Counted from the stretch's first letter, positions 1 through 12,370 are shown. The stretch: DNA of 64,000 nt from Hydrangea macrophylla (GCA_033977485.1 CM066998.1:58432274-58496273); one strand, 5' to 3'. The notes: a model not told the origin generated them from the letters alone. Translations and numbers: made by a program.

Positions 1-1769
1 CTTAAATATCCGTAGATACTTGTAATCAAGTTTACTCTAGTGCTATACCAAGCATAATCATTTGATCAATAGATATATACTTGTAATGTCACTTGACTAT
101 TATCCAATAGCATGAATCAAGTTCAGCATTAAATTGCAAACAACTAGGTTTTTTTTTTAATTTTTGTAGAGTGCAATTAAAAGCTCAAGAAGGGGAAGAA
201 AAAAAAAAAGGACCCAAGAAGGAGATCAGAACTTTAGGCATGATTGAATGAATTTTTGAAGTTCAAGGACCCAATTGAAAAAAAAATAGTTTATGGACCC
301 AATTCAAAACAGGTAGATAGTTTGGTGGACTAAAGTGTAATTAGCCCTGTTATTTATTAGCCGAAAGTTAGTTAAATCAATAATTGTACCTAAGTACAAC
401 CGAATAAGCAAAGTCGAAATATAGCAAACAAAATGTAATCCAAAAGAAAGGGAAAAGGAAAGAAAAAAAAGGTCACATTTTTCAAGCAATTAATCTCAGT
501 CCCTTTTTAGCAATTTTCCTAACATTAACATGTTGGTCAGAGTTTTTCTAAAATAACTGCATATTGATCAAATATATATATATATATACTAGATCCTGTG
601 ACACAATTTTAGAGTTCTTACATAACTTAAGATTGTAGTCTTTTCTTTTTGTATACTTCCTGTGTACATGGTCACAGCTCCTTTTGGTGGTTTTAATGAA
701 AACATACCTTAAACTATCCAAAAAAAGTAGAGAGCATCAATCGGAAATGTTGGAAGTCAAATGACTTATATTGCTGAATTGAGACTAACAATGGGGGCAT
801 TGTTGAAGTATCAGACTCAGTGATGCTAACGCATCATTAAAAAAAGAAAAGAAAAGTTGAGACTTGTAATGTAATCCTCAATCAAAGATTCAAACAACAC
901 AGAGAAGCAATTTGAGATAAATTATCGTCATAAAACTCAAATCATGAATCAAAACACTCCAATTACTTTGTAGGTGCTAGTTCCAACAATTCATCAAAAA
1001 AGTTACCTTAATTACAATATCCCGTACTTCAAAATTAGAACTGTTGTTGATACTAATGTAACTGCAAAATGTCTCCCCCAGATAAATTGCCCTGCACATA
1101 TATGGCACACAGATCATATCACAATCATCATACCATATATATATATAATTATGTGACTTCAATCCACCCAAAATGAAAAAGTTTCACTTGCCAATTTGAG
1201 AATTTATGTTCTAAGTTAACTCATAAGCTGTAAACATTTCACTTTTCACCGCAAAACAAATTTCATATGCTCACAAAACATAACTTCCACTGATTCAATA
1301 ATTGACTCCCAGACACGAATTATAACTTAGAACTGAAAATCACAGTGCTTATTATAGTATCAGTATGATAGCACAATAAACAACAAATTGGACCTGACTT
1401 GAAATTTAGAGAGTTGTGGAAAGCAATAAATTACTAATTAATTGCCAAATTGTAAACTAACAAAGCTGAAGAAAAACAGAGAGAAAAAAAAAAAAAAAAA
1501 ACCTCACACTGACATAGTTGATCTTTGTCTAGCCTCCATGGGACAAAAAATGTTTGATCTGCAAATTAACAATGCATATAATTGCATAACAAATTCAATT
1601 TAATATATATTACAGACACACATATTTGTATGTATGTGTGTGTATATATATATATATGTTTATAAACAGTAGTCTTGAGAAAAGAAAATCCATGAGACAC
1701 ATATATATACATACATATATTAAACATATATATATATATATGTTCAATCATACCCAGATCTGGGTGTTC

Positions 1770-1803
<34 letters not shown>
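1..1803. other. Gene-free AT-rich flank
   Basis: No convincing coding region: open frames are short, unsupported by splice sites and rich in low-complexity sequence. It holds a short AT run near 571-588, an A tract near 1484-1500, TA/TG-rich simple repeats at 1630-1740 and a (GA)n microsatellite at about 1772-1803, into which the CACTA element is inserted. Confidence 0.6.
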
Positions 1804-1806
<3 letters not shown>

Positions 1807-1975
1807 TACACCATATGGCCAAATTTGTAACAGATTGGTTTTTTGATTTGTAACGGATATACCCGTTACTAATTTGTAACAGATATTCCCGTTACAAAAT
1901 TAGAAAAATCGTTACTAATTAACATTATTTTGGTTACTTAAGCTGTATTTATTTTGGTAACGTTTATATCCGTTA
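1804..1975 (+). repeat. CACTA 5' TIR and subterminal palindromes
   Basis: After the 17-bp TIR there are at least four copies, some degenerate, of GTAAC(G/A)GATAT(A/T)CCCGTTAC-like palindromes between 1829 and 1975. In En/Spm, repeated subterminal motifs are bound by TNPA; by analogy these are the likely binding sites of the TNPA-like protein encoded at 8889-10504. That link is inferred. Confidence 0.8.
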
Positions 1976-2136
1976 CAATATTGATAAAAAAAAAATAATA
2001 AAAATAAAAAATAATTTTGATAACTAAAACCATCGGGCTCTAGGTATCTCACTTGTTTCACAAAAAAAAAATAGAAAGGAGAGAGAAAGGAGAAAGGGAG
2101 AAAGGAGAAAGGGAGAAAGGGAGAAACCATCGGGCT

Positions 2137-2238
2137 GACCCTACCCCGCCGCCGGTCCCACCCAGCCGGCGACCCTACCCCGCCGCCTGTCCCACCCAGC
2201 CGGCGACCCTACCCCGCCGCCGGTCCCACCCAGCCAGC
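2137..2238. repeat. 34-bp minisatellite, three copies
   Basis: Three head-to-tail 34-bp units start at 2137, 2171 and 2205 (each begins GACCCTACCCCGCCGCC), differing at only a few positions. This is a GC-rich island in otherwise AT-rich transposon DNA. A (TTC)n run follows at about 2295-2329. Confidence 0.85.
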
Positions 2239-2330
2239 GAGCTCACGCCACAGACCACCCGCCACCGCTGATTGCAACAGGTACACCCCCCTTCCTTCTT
2301 CTTCTTCTTCTTCTTCTTCTTCTTCTTCTA

Positions 2331-5300
2331 CTACTTTCTTCCTTAATTTTTATTCAGATTTGTGTCATGGTAGCAATTGGTAGTCTAAAGGGGGTAGTCT
2401 AAAAGCAACTTAAACCCTAAAAAATGACTTTTAGATTTTTTCTAGGAAATCTCTAGAACCTCTGTGTTGTGAATTTGGGACCATCCCAATATAGGCATGA
2501 GCTATTAGTTGACCCATGCCATTTCATAAAAAATCTCAGATTGCAATTTGGCTCAAGCAATTTTGTTGGACATTAAAGGTTTTGCTTGTCTTGGGTATTG
2601 GTTGGGACGTTTGCTATTCTGGGCTCCTTTTTGATTCTGTCATATTGGGGATGATTTCTTTGAGATTTTTTGGATCTGTCAAAATGGGGATGGTATTGTT
2701 GAGCATCCTTTCATTTGGGTTTTTTGGGTTGGTTCAGGGCTTTCCTTAGTTTATTCACTATGTTGGTATTGGTTTGTTTTTTGGTGCTATTGGTACCATT
2801 TCTTTTATATATATATATATATATATATATGTGTATATATATATCAATGGAAGATGTTGTTAAAAAAAAGAAAGTCCACAATTATAGGTTCAAACAGGAC
2901 ATTGTAGAAATTAAATCATATGCTTTCTTGAATTTTCATAGAATGTTTGTATGTACTTGCTTTCATTCACACACACCCACACACATATGAAATGAAATGT
3001 TTCTCTTGCTATAAATAAAAAAAATTAAAAAAAAAACACTATCCTACTATCCTCATTTAGTAGGATATGACCCTTCCAATATATGTATATAGATTTGAAT
3101 TATTTGATGGAGAGTTTATATAACTACTACTATTACCAACTATGTATGACACACTCTTATATAGACAATTTTTTTTTAAACGTGTAATGTTTTTAATCTT
3201 TTTTTTTTTTAATTTTAATGTCAAACTAGTTCCTTAGTTTACCCAAATCAGTTTTATGGGATTTAAGGACCTTGAATAAGAAATCAGTTTTAATGTCAAA
3301 CTAGTTCCTTAGTTTACCAAATTGATTTGAATTTGACACGGGCGTAAGACCCATGGAAATTTAAAATGGGTGACATACCCATTTGAAGTAGGTAAATAAA
3401 CCATTGATTTAGAAATGGTTTATGCCCAATTAAAAAATATGGATAAAAGCCAAAACTCATTATCCCTTTTTCTTTTTCTAACCTCCATGTAACAGATACA
3501 TACATATATTAATAATATGCTTGATCTATACTGGAGTAAAACAAAACTTTTATCATAGCCTTGTTGAATGATAAAAGGGGCCACATATCACTTAAAAGGC
3601 TAAAGCCAAAAATGCTTTTACCCAAACAAAGACTTACAGTCCCAAATCTTTGTAAAGCAAAATTTAGGTCCTTTCATAATTTATTTGTTCAACTTGCTTT
3701 ATTTGACCAACCATGCTCTGGGCATTTAAAAGGGTTTAAAAAAAAATGAACAATTTCTTTTGGTTTGGAGTGAGTCGGCTAAACCACCAGTTTTTGTACA
3801 GAACCAATTCAAATTTAAGGCCAAATTAAGGCCAAATTGGTATATAGATGTGTATATGTAAATACACTTTGGCAAGTCTAGTGCTCTGGGCACGTTGTAA
3901 ACTAGAACTTGATCCCCCTTTTTTTTTAAAGAGTTTTTCTTTTTTACAAGGATATCAAGAACATTTGTGATGGTTTAATCCATCAAATTGATGATGCACA
4001 GAATGGGTTGGTCATTGAATGTGTGTTTTTGAATGGGTTGGTCATTTACAAATGGGTTGGTCATTGAATGTGTGTTTTTGAATCAAACTGTTAGTTCATT
4101 TCAAGCAAACTTAGAACTTTTTGTGTGGCCACAAAGTGGACTTTTATTTTTATAAAGAAAAAACAAATGTATTAAAGTTTGCTTTGGGAGTAGAATGTTT
4201 AGGAATAATACACTGTTATTTTTTCCATTAAGAAAAAAATTACAGTTTAACAAGTGGCAAATGGAAATACTGAACTTTTCTGGTTGGATGTTCATTCTGA
4301 ACTTCTTAAGGGCCTGTTTGTTTGGGAAACCCAATAATTTGAATGGCCCCTTTCGCAAAATTTTAAATCATTTTAATGCTAAAGTTCATTACTATATTGA
4401 GTGAGACTATTTGAAAAAAATCTATTCTATTTCTATATGGTGAATTTCTTCATAAAGATGTTATTTTAGATATGAATTGGGCATTTAGTTCAAGGGACAA
4501 CCAAACTATTTGCATGTATTACAACTGACTAAAATAAAAACATGAATAATTGTTTCATTCAAGTATAAATTGATGTAGCTATGTGCATTCAAATGTGTGT
4601 CTACCCATGTTAGGCTTCATTTGGTTTGCAGGTTTAAAACTTAAAATGCTAGTGCAAGAAAGCCCCTCAATGGAGTGATGGTGCAAAGTGAACTTCAACA
4701 ACTATCTATTGATCATGGTTAGTTTGTGGAAAGACGGAATCTAACTTTATTGGAATGTTCTTTTTTTGTTTTGTTTTCTACTCATTGATTTGGAGCACAT
4801 GGGTTTAATTTTCTTCTTTTGTAGTCTTAGGTAATCACAAATATAATGATCTGTAGGTATGTTTCAAACAGGTTACATGCCACTCTCTCTTGGAAGGGCA
4901 CTGACTTTTCTCCATACTTTCATTTGAAGCAAGAGTTTGAGTGAGAATCTTACTGTTTTGGGCTTAGAGTGGTTCTTTGCTACAAGCCTACAATTGGGCT
5001 ATTAAGGTAATTAGATGTTCTCAAGTAGCAAGAATCTTGCTATTATTTTTTGTTTTCCTTAGTTTTCCTGAAAGCTGATGTTTGGCCATTTTTTCATGTA
5101 CAAGTCTTGACATGAAAGGAACTAAATTTTTTCTATACCCAATGGATTTTGTTTTACTGGAAAGGAGCTAAATTTCTATTTATATTGAGTTGATTTTGAG
5201 TGTATGTTTATGTACATGTACATTCAATTCTCTCTCACATTAAGGATGAAGAAATTGATTATTTTGCACTGCTTTTTTTTTTTTCATTGGGTTGTAAGGA

Positions 5301-5820
5301 TCACCAATGGCCTGATTATTTGGAGATGTCAGAGTGGGGATTTGGGAAGAGATGTGTCATGGGATAGTGGTGGACTGAGTCTGTATTTGCCATGTAGACA
5401 TGTCTGCTAGAGAAGGCTGTGTATGGCTATAGCCTATAATTATGAAACTATGTTGGTTATAGGAACTTTTTTTTTTTTTTTTGGGCTGATGATATTGGTT
5501 ATAGGAAATTGCTTTGCTTTGGCATATTAGTGATGATGGTGAATTACAAACAAGGAGGGAAAAAAGTCCTACTTGTATATTAGTTTAATATTGTTAAATA
5601 TCGAGTTGTCTAATGTAGGGAAAAACATGTTATATGCATATATTATATTATCGTACATAAACTTGAATTAGATGAATAAATGTAATTTATACATTTATAA
5701 AAAGCAACACTTGTTTTGCAAAAGTCGAGTATTAGTACGGTACATAAGATATTTATGTAAGTGTAAATGATCTCGTGAAAGGTCAGTGTAATTCATTTCA
5801 AGCATTTCCATTTTTAATTA
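2331..5820. other. Non-coding 5' part of the CACTA element
   Basis: No supported gene. It contains a (TA)n run near 2811-2845, a direct duplication of a segment beginning TTTTAATGTCAAACTAG (about 3218 and 3290), and a tandem repeat of AATGGGTTGGTCATT (about 4003-4083). It is presumably the transcribed leader or promoter region of the transposase genes, but no promoter could be fixed. Confidence 0.45.
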
Positions 5821-6094
5821 CTCCCTCTGTCCCATATTAAGAGTCCTTGATGCCATTTTTTGATGTCCCGTTTTAAGAGTCCTCTTTGAAAAGTCAAAGT
5901 ATTTTAATACGCACTTTTCAAATTTGTCCTTTATTATATCCAACTCTTCCCTCTTTTTTTTTTTTGATATGACACAATAATTTTGAATTTCAAAAAGGGC
6001 AATATTGGAAAGTTAAAAATCTCACCAAAATCAAGGTTGTCCCCTTAATAAGTTGGATTTCCCAAAAGAGACTCTAAATATGGGACGGAGGGAG
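5821..6094. mobile_element. Stowaway MITE
   Basis: A 274-bp element with inverted ends: CTCCCTCTGTCCCATATT at the left matches the reverse complement of AATATGGGACGGAGGGAG at the right. The dinucleotide TA flanks both sides (5819-5820 and 6095-6096). The CTCCCTCCGTCCC terminus and TA duplication are diagnostic of Stowaway (Tc1/mariner-related) MITEs. It lies within the CACTA element, so it inserted after the CACTA lineage acquired this region. Confidence 0.93.
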
Positions 6095-6632
6095 TATTAT
6101 TATTTTTTTGAAGAAAAAGGAAACATGTGTCTTATTTTTAAGGAGGTGGAGGGGGATGTAAAAAATGTCTTCTTCATGTTTCGACTAGGTCCTTCCAATT
6201 ATCACACTTAATATTTGAGTTTTGAGTTTTCCATCTTATGACGCAATATGACCCTTAATGGACGCAATATGAATGTCATAACTCCCTTTTAAGTTTCGAC
6301 ACGAAAATGCACTTAAAAAAAGGACTGATCTATTTTTCTACGTAGCAATACACAGGCACATGGGGAAGGAATTGGCCAACTTAAACGTCGTCGAAATAGT
6401 TGTATTATGACCCTTGTTTTCATTTACGTTGAAAAAAGTCCATAGATGTAGGTTATCAGTTTGATCTATTCAATCAAAGTAATTGGGTGAAGAAATAATT
6501 GGTTCAGTCCTTGTGGTAAAAAACAATAAGGTTAAGCATAGTGCCTTACTATTTAGTCAAGTAGCTCTCTCTTCAAAAAACAATAAGGTTAAGCATAGAG
6601 ATGGGCTTACCTTCATACATTGGGTCCTTAGT

Positions 6633-6634
<2 letters not shown>

Positions 6635-6698
<64 letters not shown>
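6635..6698. repeat. (CT)n microsatellite
   Basis: About 32 uninterrupted CT units immediately upstream of the transposase region. Confidence 0.95.
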
Positions 6699-6700
<2 letters not shown>

Positions 6701-6816
6701 AAAAATAGGAGATGAGATAAATTATTTCTCTATTGAATTTGTACACATATTCACCTTCTTGTTTAATTAGTAGCATTTCCATTACTTTATTTCACTTTTC
6801 AATGTTGTATTGCAGA

Positions 6817-8638
6817 ATGGCCCGTACCATAAACAAAGAGTGGATGAATGAAAAAAATAGAGTTAGCCCGGTATATATGAAGGGAGTTGAAGAGTTTCTT
6901 GAATTTGCGAATGCAAACAATGTTGCACACTTCACCACGTTACCTTGCCCGTGTGTAAATTGTCGGAATAGGACACGACGTAAACCATTAGATGTCAGAA
7001 ACCATCTTATTAGGGCTGGTATAGATAGGTCATATTCTGTATGGGCTTTGCATGGTGAAAAGCCATATAAGAATTCGATACATCGTTCACCAGTAGAAGA
7101 TGCTCATACAGAAAACATTGAAGGTGAAAACATCGAGGTTGGAGGGCTTGGGATGGAGAATCTTGTTGATACTTCTTATGGAATGCGCGAAGAACCTCAT
7201 GAAGATGATGGCAATGGTCAGGCTGGAGTTGAAGAAGAACCATATACCGGTAATGAGAGGTACAATGAATACAGAAGATTATCAACTGAGAAATTGTACC
7301 CTTCATGTGAGGGCCCTGAGACTACTCTTTCTGCAATTGTGGAACTGCACAACATTAAGAAGCAATTTGGTTGGTCGGGAAATAGTGTAACGGCACTTTT
7401 GTCCATCTTGAAAAGGTGGCTCCCGAAAGACAACACTTTGCCGGAGAAGTATCCGCGCATGAAGGGTATGATGAAAGACTTAGGGATGAAGGCAAACTTT
7501 ATTCATGCATGCGTCAATAATTGTGTTCTATATTGGGATGGTAATGAAGATAAAGAGCAATGTCCTCAATGTGGAGAACCAAGATATGCTGTGAAAACAA
7601 AGAAGGGGGGGAGAGTTTGCAAAGAACCTTTGAAAGTATTGAGACATTTCCCTTTGATTCCACGACTTGTGAGATTGTATACTATACCATGGATTGCCCA
7701 CGAAATGACATGGCACGATTGATCGACCTCTTCATGGGATCTTCTACGCCATCCATCTGATTCTCCACAGTGGAGAATGTTTAAGGATAAATGGCCAAAA
7801 TTTGCTGAAGAAGGGCGTAACGTTTGGCTTGCAATTGCAACCGATGGGTTTAATCCGCGTGGTATTCAGTCCTCTAGTTATAGTTGTTGGCCTGTTATCA
7901 CGGTGCCTTATAATCTCCCACCTTCGTTGTGCATGAAACGAGAGTTCCAAATGTTGTCTTTGCTAATTCCTGGGCCAAAGGCACCGGGTCAAGACATTGA
8001 TGTTTTCCTTCAACCTCTAGTAAAGGAGTTGAAGCAGCTTTGGGAAGAAGGAGTGCCGGCTTTTGACATGTACAAAATGCAACATTTTACGTTAAAAGCT
8101 ATGCTAATGTGGGGTATTCATGATTTTCCCGCATATGGGAATTTATCTGGGTGTATAACACATGGTTATAAAGCATGTCCTAGTTGTGGAGATGACACTC
8201 AATCCATCCATCTACCGCATAGTAAAAAAATAGTTTACCCAAACTACCGCATAGTAAAAAAATGCTTGGACTATGTGGTATGGGATTATCAAACATATAA
8301 TGGAGTTAGACTATATAATATTTAAAGAGGTAGTGTTTTATTGCGACTGGGTGAGGGTGGAGGACAAGACCAATGGTTGTAAGCATTGTCCGGACTCTAA
8401 TTTGGTTCTAGTAAATTTTGACAAGTTGAAGAGTGTCAGTAGCGAGCTAGATGAGCCTGTCATTCTTGCTTCCGAGGCGAGTCAAGTCTTCTATTCGAAA
8501 GACATTAGAAATCCCAATTGGTGGGTTGTTATACATTCACCAAAGAGATTAACCAAGCGAGTAGACGAGTTAGAGATACCAACGGTCTTCCAATCTACTC
8601 TTGAAGACCAACCTCATTTGGAAAACCTGCTGAAGTAG
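6817..8638 (+). pseudogene. TNP2-type CACTA transposase, nonsense and internally deleted
   Basis: The ATG at 6817 follows a TATTGCAG splice-acceptor-like sequence and starts MARTINKEWMNE, the typical start of the transposase-associated domain, with its cysteine cluster CPCVNC at about residues 47-52. The reading frame runs 301 codons to a TGA at 7720-7722, then continues in the same frame (7723-8325) through the Transposase_21 core motifs SSYSCWPVI, LLIPGPKAPG and DFPAYGNLSG. After LPHSKKIVY it jumps directly, one frame off, to the C-terminal DUF4216-like part (8273-8638; VFYCDWVRV, ILASEASQVFY). A full TNP2 is normally close to 1000 residues, so several hundred are missing. The deletion junction lies in a 32-bp tandem duplication at 8212-8263. 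The product cannot be functional transposase. Confidence 0.9.
8212..8263. repeat. Direct repeat at the TNP2 deletion junction
   Basis: The 20-bp sequence CTACCGCATAGTAAAAAAAT occurs at 8212-8231 and again at 8244-8263, exactly where the transposase frame leaps from its core to its C-terminal domain. It probably marks the repair event that removed the middle of the gene. Confidence 0.85.
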
Positions 8639-8888
8639 CATGACTCTGCCTAACTTTTGGTTTTTGCATTAATTGCTACTATGTTGAGATTGTAATTGCT
8701 ACCTTTATTGTAAAAATTTCCTTACAGTCAATTAATTGTTGCTAATTTTGGAATGTAATTGCTTCCTTTATTGTAAAAATGTCCTTGTGGTCCGTTAATT
8801 GTTGCTATGTCATTTAATGTTGTTATTATATCCGTTAATATTGATTGCGAACTAACACCTTATTTTCAAATGATAGGCATTTGGTATA

Positions 8889-10504
8889 ATGTCAACAAAT
8901 GCAGGTAATTCAAACCCGAGTTTATCTCAACCATCTTCTTCAGCCCCGCCCGCATCTGAGTCATCAGGAAGCAAAGCCCCAAAGGGCCCGAAGGAGAAAA
9001 TGAAAGTCATCATTCAAGCTGACGGGTCTGTTGTGGGGCAATATGCGAAGATATGGAGTAGTCGTACGGGGGATTTTGTGAGATGCTACCTTCCAATTGA
9101 ATATAAAGATTTTCGACTTGTGCCAAAGAACTTTAAAGACGATGTTTGGCAAGCTTTAATGGTAAACTTTTGATTGTATGCTCTTTATTCAGTTAGTTGT
9201 TTTACTTTAATTATTTACTTTTAACATAGCTATCTTATTCCATTACTAGGGTGAATTTGAACTAGATGTTCCACCAGATATGGCTCGACCATTGGCGGAG
9301 AAGTCGTGGCCCCAAAAGTTTAGGTCTCACAAAAATAATTTGAGGGCCCTTTTGAATGAAGAAGTCGGGCCGGCCGGTATTGATCCCCATATTTGGAGAA
9401 AGTTTGTAGAAAATGAGAGAGATCCAAAAAAGAAGCAGCAAAATGTTACAAATTGTACTAATCGAAAACAACAAGAGACTCCCCATACTCTTGGGCGTTG
9501 TTCCTATGCTCAAAAACAATTCTTAATGGTTTGTATCATTTTTTCACATTTTGTGTATTAGCAACTTTTTTTATAACTAACTCATTAAATTTCAATGTCT
9601 AGGAACAAGAAAATCCTGGAAAAAAAATTCGTCGCGTAGACAAATGGTTGGCGGCACATGAGCGTAGAGATGGGACTGTGTTGGAGAGTGCTAAGAGTAA
9701 ATATGTGAGTAACATATTTGATTGTTTGTAGGTTTAAAGTTTAGCATAATTATTTTATTTTAATATTACAAGTTTCACTTTTATATACTTTAGGACGAAG
9801 TTATAGCTGCTGGAAATAGAAAAAAAAGCCAAACATTGTCTGACTCGGGATGTACTGACACGTGTGAAGACCTTGACAATGATGAATTAGCAGAAGTATT
9901 TGGGAAGGAACTCAAGGGAGGTGGGGTTCGTGCGGTGGGTTCTCATGTCACTAAAAAGCAACTAAGTCAACTTGGGGTGGCAAGGTCAATAATTGAACAA
10001 AAAGGTAAGACAAATGAAGAAGACAAATCATTTAAGGATGAAGTCATCTCAAGACTTAACAATTTTGAAGGTGTAATGATGTCTTTTATTACCAAATTTT
10101 CAAATGTGAGTAACCCTCCAATGGTGACTACTCCTTCAAGTGATATTGCATCCAATTCAGTTAATCGCCCTATTCATTTAGGTCAAAACTTGAATAACGT
10201 TTTTGGCGCGATGGAAAATCGAAATTCTCTTCATTCTATGCCTACTCCCACCGACAAACCCCCGGTTATCTTACTTGATAAATTTGGGAAAGAATTAGCA
10301 AAGGGGTATGTTGTGACGGATGCTAGTGCTAAAAAGTGTCACTTCAAAACCGTTGGTATTGACGAAAAGAAAGTTTACATCGAGGAAGTGATTGATCCGA
10401 ATGCTCATTTGTTCGACCCTCCTCAAGGTGGTTTCGATACTTTGGGAGGCTTTGTTCAAGGTGGATATGTGATTTGGCTTGAGAGTAGGTTAAAGTATGT
10501 TTGA
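8889..10504 (+). CDS. TNPA-like CACTA protein (Transposase_24 family), four exons
   Basis: Exons read 8889-9161, 9250-9528, 9603-9704 and 9794-10504. Each intron has GT and AG borders, every junction falls between codons, and the joined frame has 454 codons with no stop. The region GSVVGQYAKIWSSRTG followed by FVRCYLPIEYKDF in exon 1 and the segment around RSHKNNLRALLNEE in exon 2 match the plant transposase (Ptta/En/Spm) Transposase_24 family. Exon 3 holds the VDKWLAAHERRDG-type stretch usual downstream of it. TNPA proteins bind subterminal repeats and act with TNP2 in excision; here the likely targets are the palindromes at both element ends. The gene lies about 250 bp after the TNP2 remnant, in the same direction; the AG before GCATTTGG near 8877 suggests an upstream non-coding exon. 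Splicing is predicted, not proven. Confidence 0.82.
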
Positions 10505-10569
10505 CTTCAATTATCTTATTTTGTATAACACTTTAAATTTCGGACATACTTTGTTATAGTTAGTTTAAG

Positions 10570-10745
10570 TTTGGTCGGATTATGGATTATGTTTGTTTTG
10601 TGTAGTATGGATTATGTATTATGTTTGTTTTGTGTAGTATGGATATGTATTATGGATTATGTTTATTGTGTTGAGTATGGATTAAGTATTATGGATTATG
10701 TTTGTTGTGCTTGGTATGAATTAAGGATTATGTTTATTGTTATTT
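10570..10745. repeat. Degenerate ATTATGTTTGTT-type tandem repeat
   Basis: Imperfect tandem copies of a roughly 25-50-bp unit containing TATGGATTATGTTTGTT lie just after the TNPA stop codon, in the 3' non-coding part of the CACTA element. Confidence 0.7.
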
Positions 10746-10858
10746 ATTTATTTACTTATTTATTTTGGTGTTTCATATGGATTATAATGCTTCTTAATCA
10801 GGTGGAAAAAAAAATTGGGAAACATTTCAAATAAATATATATTTTTTTTGTAATTACA

Positions 10859-11191
10859 ATTTGTAACGGGTATATCCGTTACAAAATCCGTTACTAATAT
10901 TATGCATTTTGTAAATTAGTAACGGATATAAGCGTTACTAATTTTTTCGCTACACCAAACAAATAGGACATTTATCCGTTACTAATAGATTTTGTAACGG
11001 ATATACCCGTTACAAAAAAATATTTAGTAACGGGTATATCCGTTACAAAATCCGTTACAAATTTGTAACGGATATATCCGTTACAAACATCCGTTACAAA
11101 TTTGCAACGCCCTATTTGTAACGGGTATATCCGTTACAAATATTTTTTGTAACGGATATTCCCGTTACAAATCGGGCCATATGGTGTAGTG
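10859..11191 (+). repeat. CACTA 3' subterminal palindromes and TIR
   Basis: Roughly ten copies of 20-bp palindromes of the GTAACGG(A/G)TATA(T/C)CCGTTAC type are crowded into about 310 bp before the terminal GGCCATATGGTGTAGTG. The motif is the same as at the 5' end but denser. They are the probable TNPA-binding array. Confidence 0.88.
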
Positions 11192-11695
11192 AGAGAGAGA
11201 CCTGATCTATGGCTATGGCGATAACGATGGTGATGGAAGCTTGGAGTGGTAGCGGCGGAGTGCTGGTGGACGGCGGTGGCGGAGTGCTGGTGGACGGTGA
11301 CGGCAACGACGGCGACGACGGAGTGCTCATTTCCCTCTCTTCTCCTCTCCTTTCCCTCTCTTCTCTTCTCTTGTTTTGACCCTGAGCTGTATACAAGAAA
11401 TAGAAGGAGGGAAATTTTTGAGGGAAAATTTAGGTCAAAATTTTTGAGTTATTTTATTTACAAATATGCCACCGAATTTTATTTACAAAACTACCACCGC
11501 ATTTTTAATTTTGTTGTTTATTTACAAATATGCCACTGGATTTTTATTTCCCAAGCCTTTTTCACTTTCACAAGGTAAATTACTAACGGAAAGCTATATT
11601 TCTAACGTAAATCTACCGTTACAAATTTGTAATGGTAAATTACCGTTAGAAAACCAAAAACCTCTGTGTTAGGAATTTGGCTGAATGGTGTAGTG
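11192..11695 (+). mobile_element. Lone 3' terminus of a second CACTA element
   Basis: The segment ends with GGCTGAATGGTGTAGTG at 11695, which resembles the first element's terminus (reverse complement CACTACACCATTCAGCC). Before it are repeats of CTAACG..CCGTTA type (11583-11657) and a repeated ATTTACAAATATGCCAC motif. No matching 5' end is visible in the window, so this is a fragment or the survivor of a nested arrangement. GC-rich triplet-like repeats (GGTGGCGGAGTGCTGGTGGACG type) fill 11240-11325. Confidence 0.6.
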
Positions 11696-12059
11696 AACAA
11701 CACAATTCCTTTAGGATAGTCTCTGTTTATATGCTTATTTGTTAGAGACATCTTATCTAGGATTGTTGCATGATTGTATTACACGTTTCTACTTCTTTTT
11801 GCTTTTGCGACTCCGCTTGAGTCAACTCAATGTAAGTCTTCTTGTTCCCTTTTGCATATCATGACATGTTTCCTTTATTTGCATCGGTCCCGGGCTGGAC
11901 TAGCCACTGTGAGTATACCTCTCTCTTGTATTGCATGTACATTCGACTTCTACTTAATTTAATCTCTTGAAATGATTTTCATTAGATGTTCCCTTTTTGA
12001 TATGTATATATTATCTAGTATGTTTGAGGAAACAACACCAATTATGAATTAAGAACAAG

Positions 12060-12370
12060 GATATTTGAATCAAGGCCTACCATTCGGTAGGGCGAGAAGG
12101 GAGTGCTTTAGTCCTGCTTGGGCTCCTTCCCCTCTCGTACCAAGACCCCCAAACCTAGTTTCTGGTAATGAAGGGCGAGTAACCTTATTCAATTTTGGGA
12201 AAGTCAAACTTGGGTTTCCTAATTCCCGATAAAAATTAGGTGGCAACTCTTTATCTCTCTAGGACCGCGTGAGGAAGTTCTAGTTTTCCCTGAAGTGTGC
12301 TCCTTGGGATCCGTCTCGGGACACTATCGAGGAAAAGCGACAGGACGACCAAGCGGCGACGTGTGTCCAC
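12060..12370. mobile_element. Possible gypsy (Tat-type) LTR or leader scrap
   Basis: A relatively GC-rich non-coding block, with AATTAGGTGGCAACTC and GGACCGCGTGAGGAAG-type phrases, looks like the LTR end and leader region of Tat-lineage gypsy elements. No coding sequence or second LTR accompanies it, and the assignment rests on resemblance only. The stretch 11696-12059 holds nothing recognisable. Confidence 0.3.

Larger units (their letters stand above)
1804..11191 (+). mobile_element. Complete CACTA (En/Spm-type) DNA transposon
   Basis: The element begins with CACTACACCATATGGCC (1804-1820) and ends with its exact reverse complement (11175-11191). The 3-bp direct repeat AGA lies immediately outside each end (1801-1803 and 11192-11194), the target duplication size expected for CACTA elements. 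Both ends carry subterminal palindromic repeats built on GTAACGG..CCGTTAC. Inside, a TNP2-type transposase reading frame is followed in the same direction by a TNPA-type (Transposase_24) gene, the usual pair for this superfamily. Length is 9388 bp. The element landed inside a GA microsatellite, which continues on both sides. TNP2 is broken, so the copy is probably non-autonomous although its ends and TNPA look usable. A Stowaway MITE is nested in its 5' half. Confidence 0.95.

Noticed and set aside
1804..11695. Pairing the CACTA 5' end at 1804 with the 3' end at 11695
   Set aside because: The end at 11175-11191 is an exact complement and gives matching AGA duplications; the end at 11695 differs at several TIR positions.
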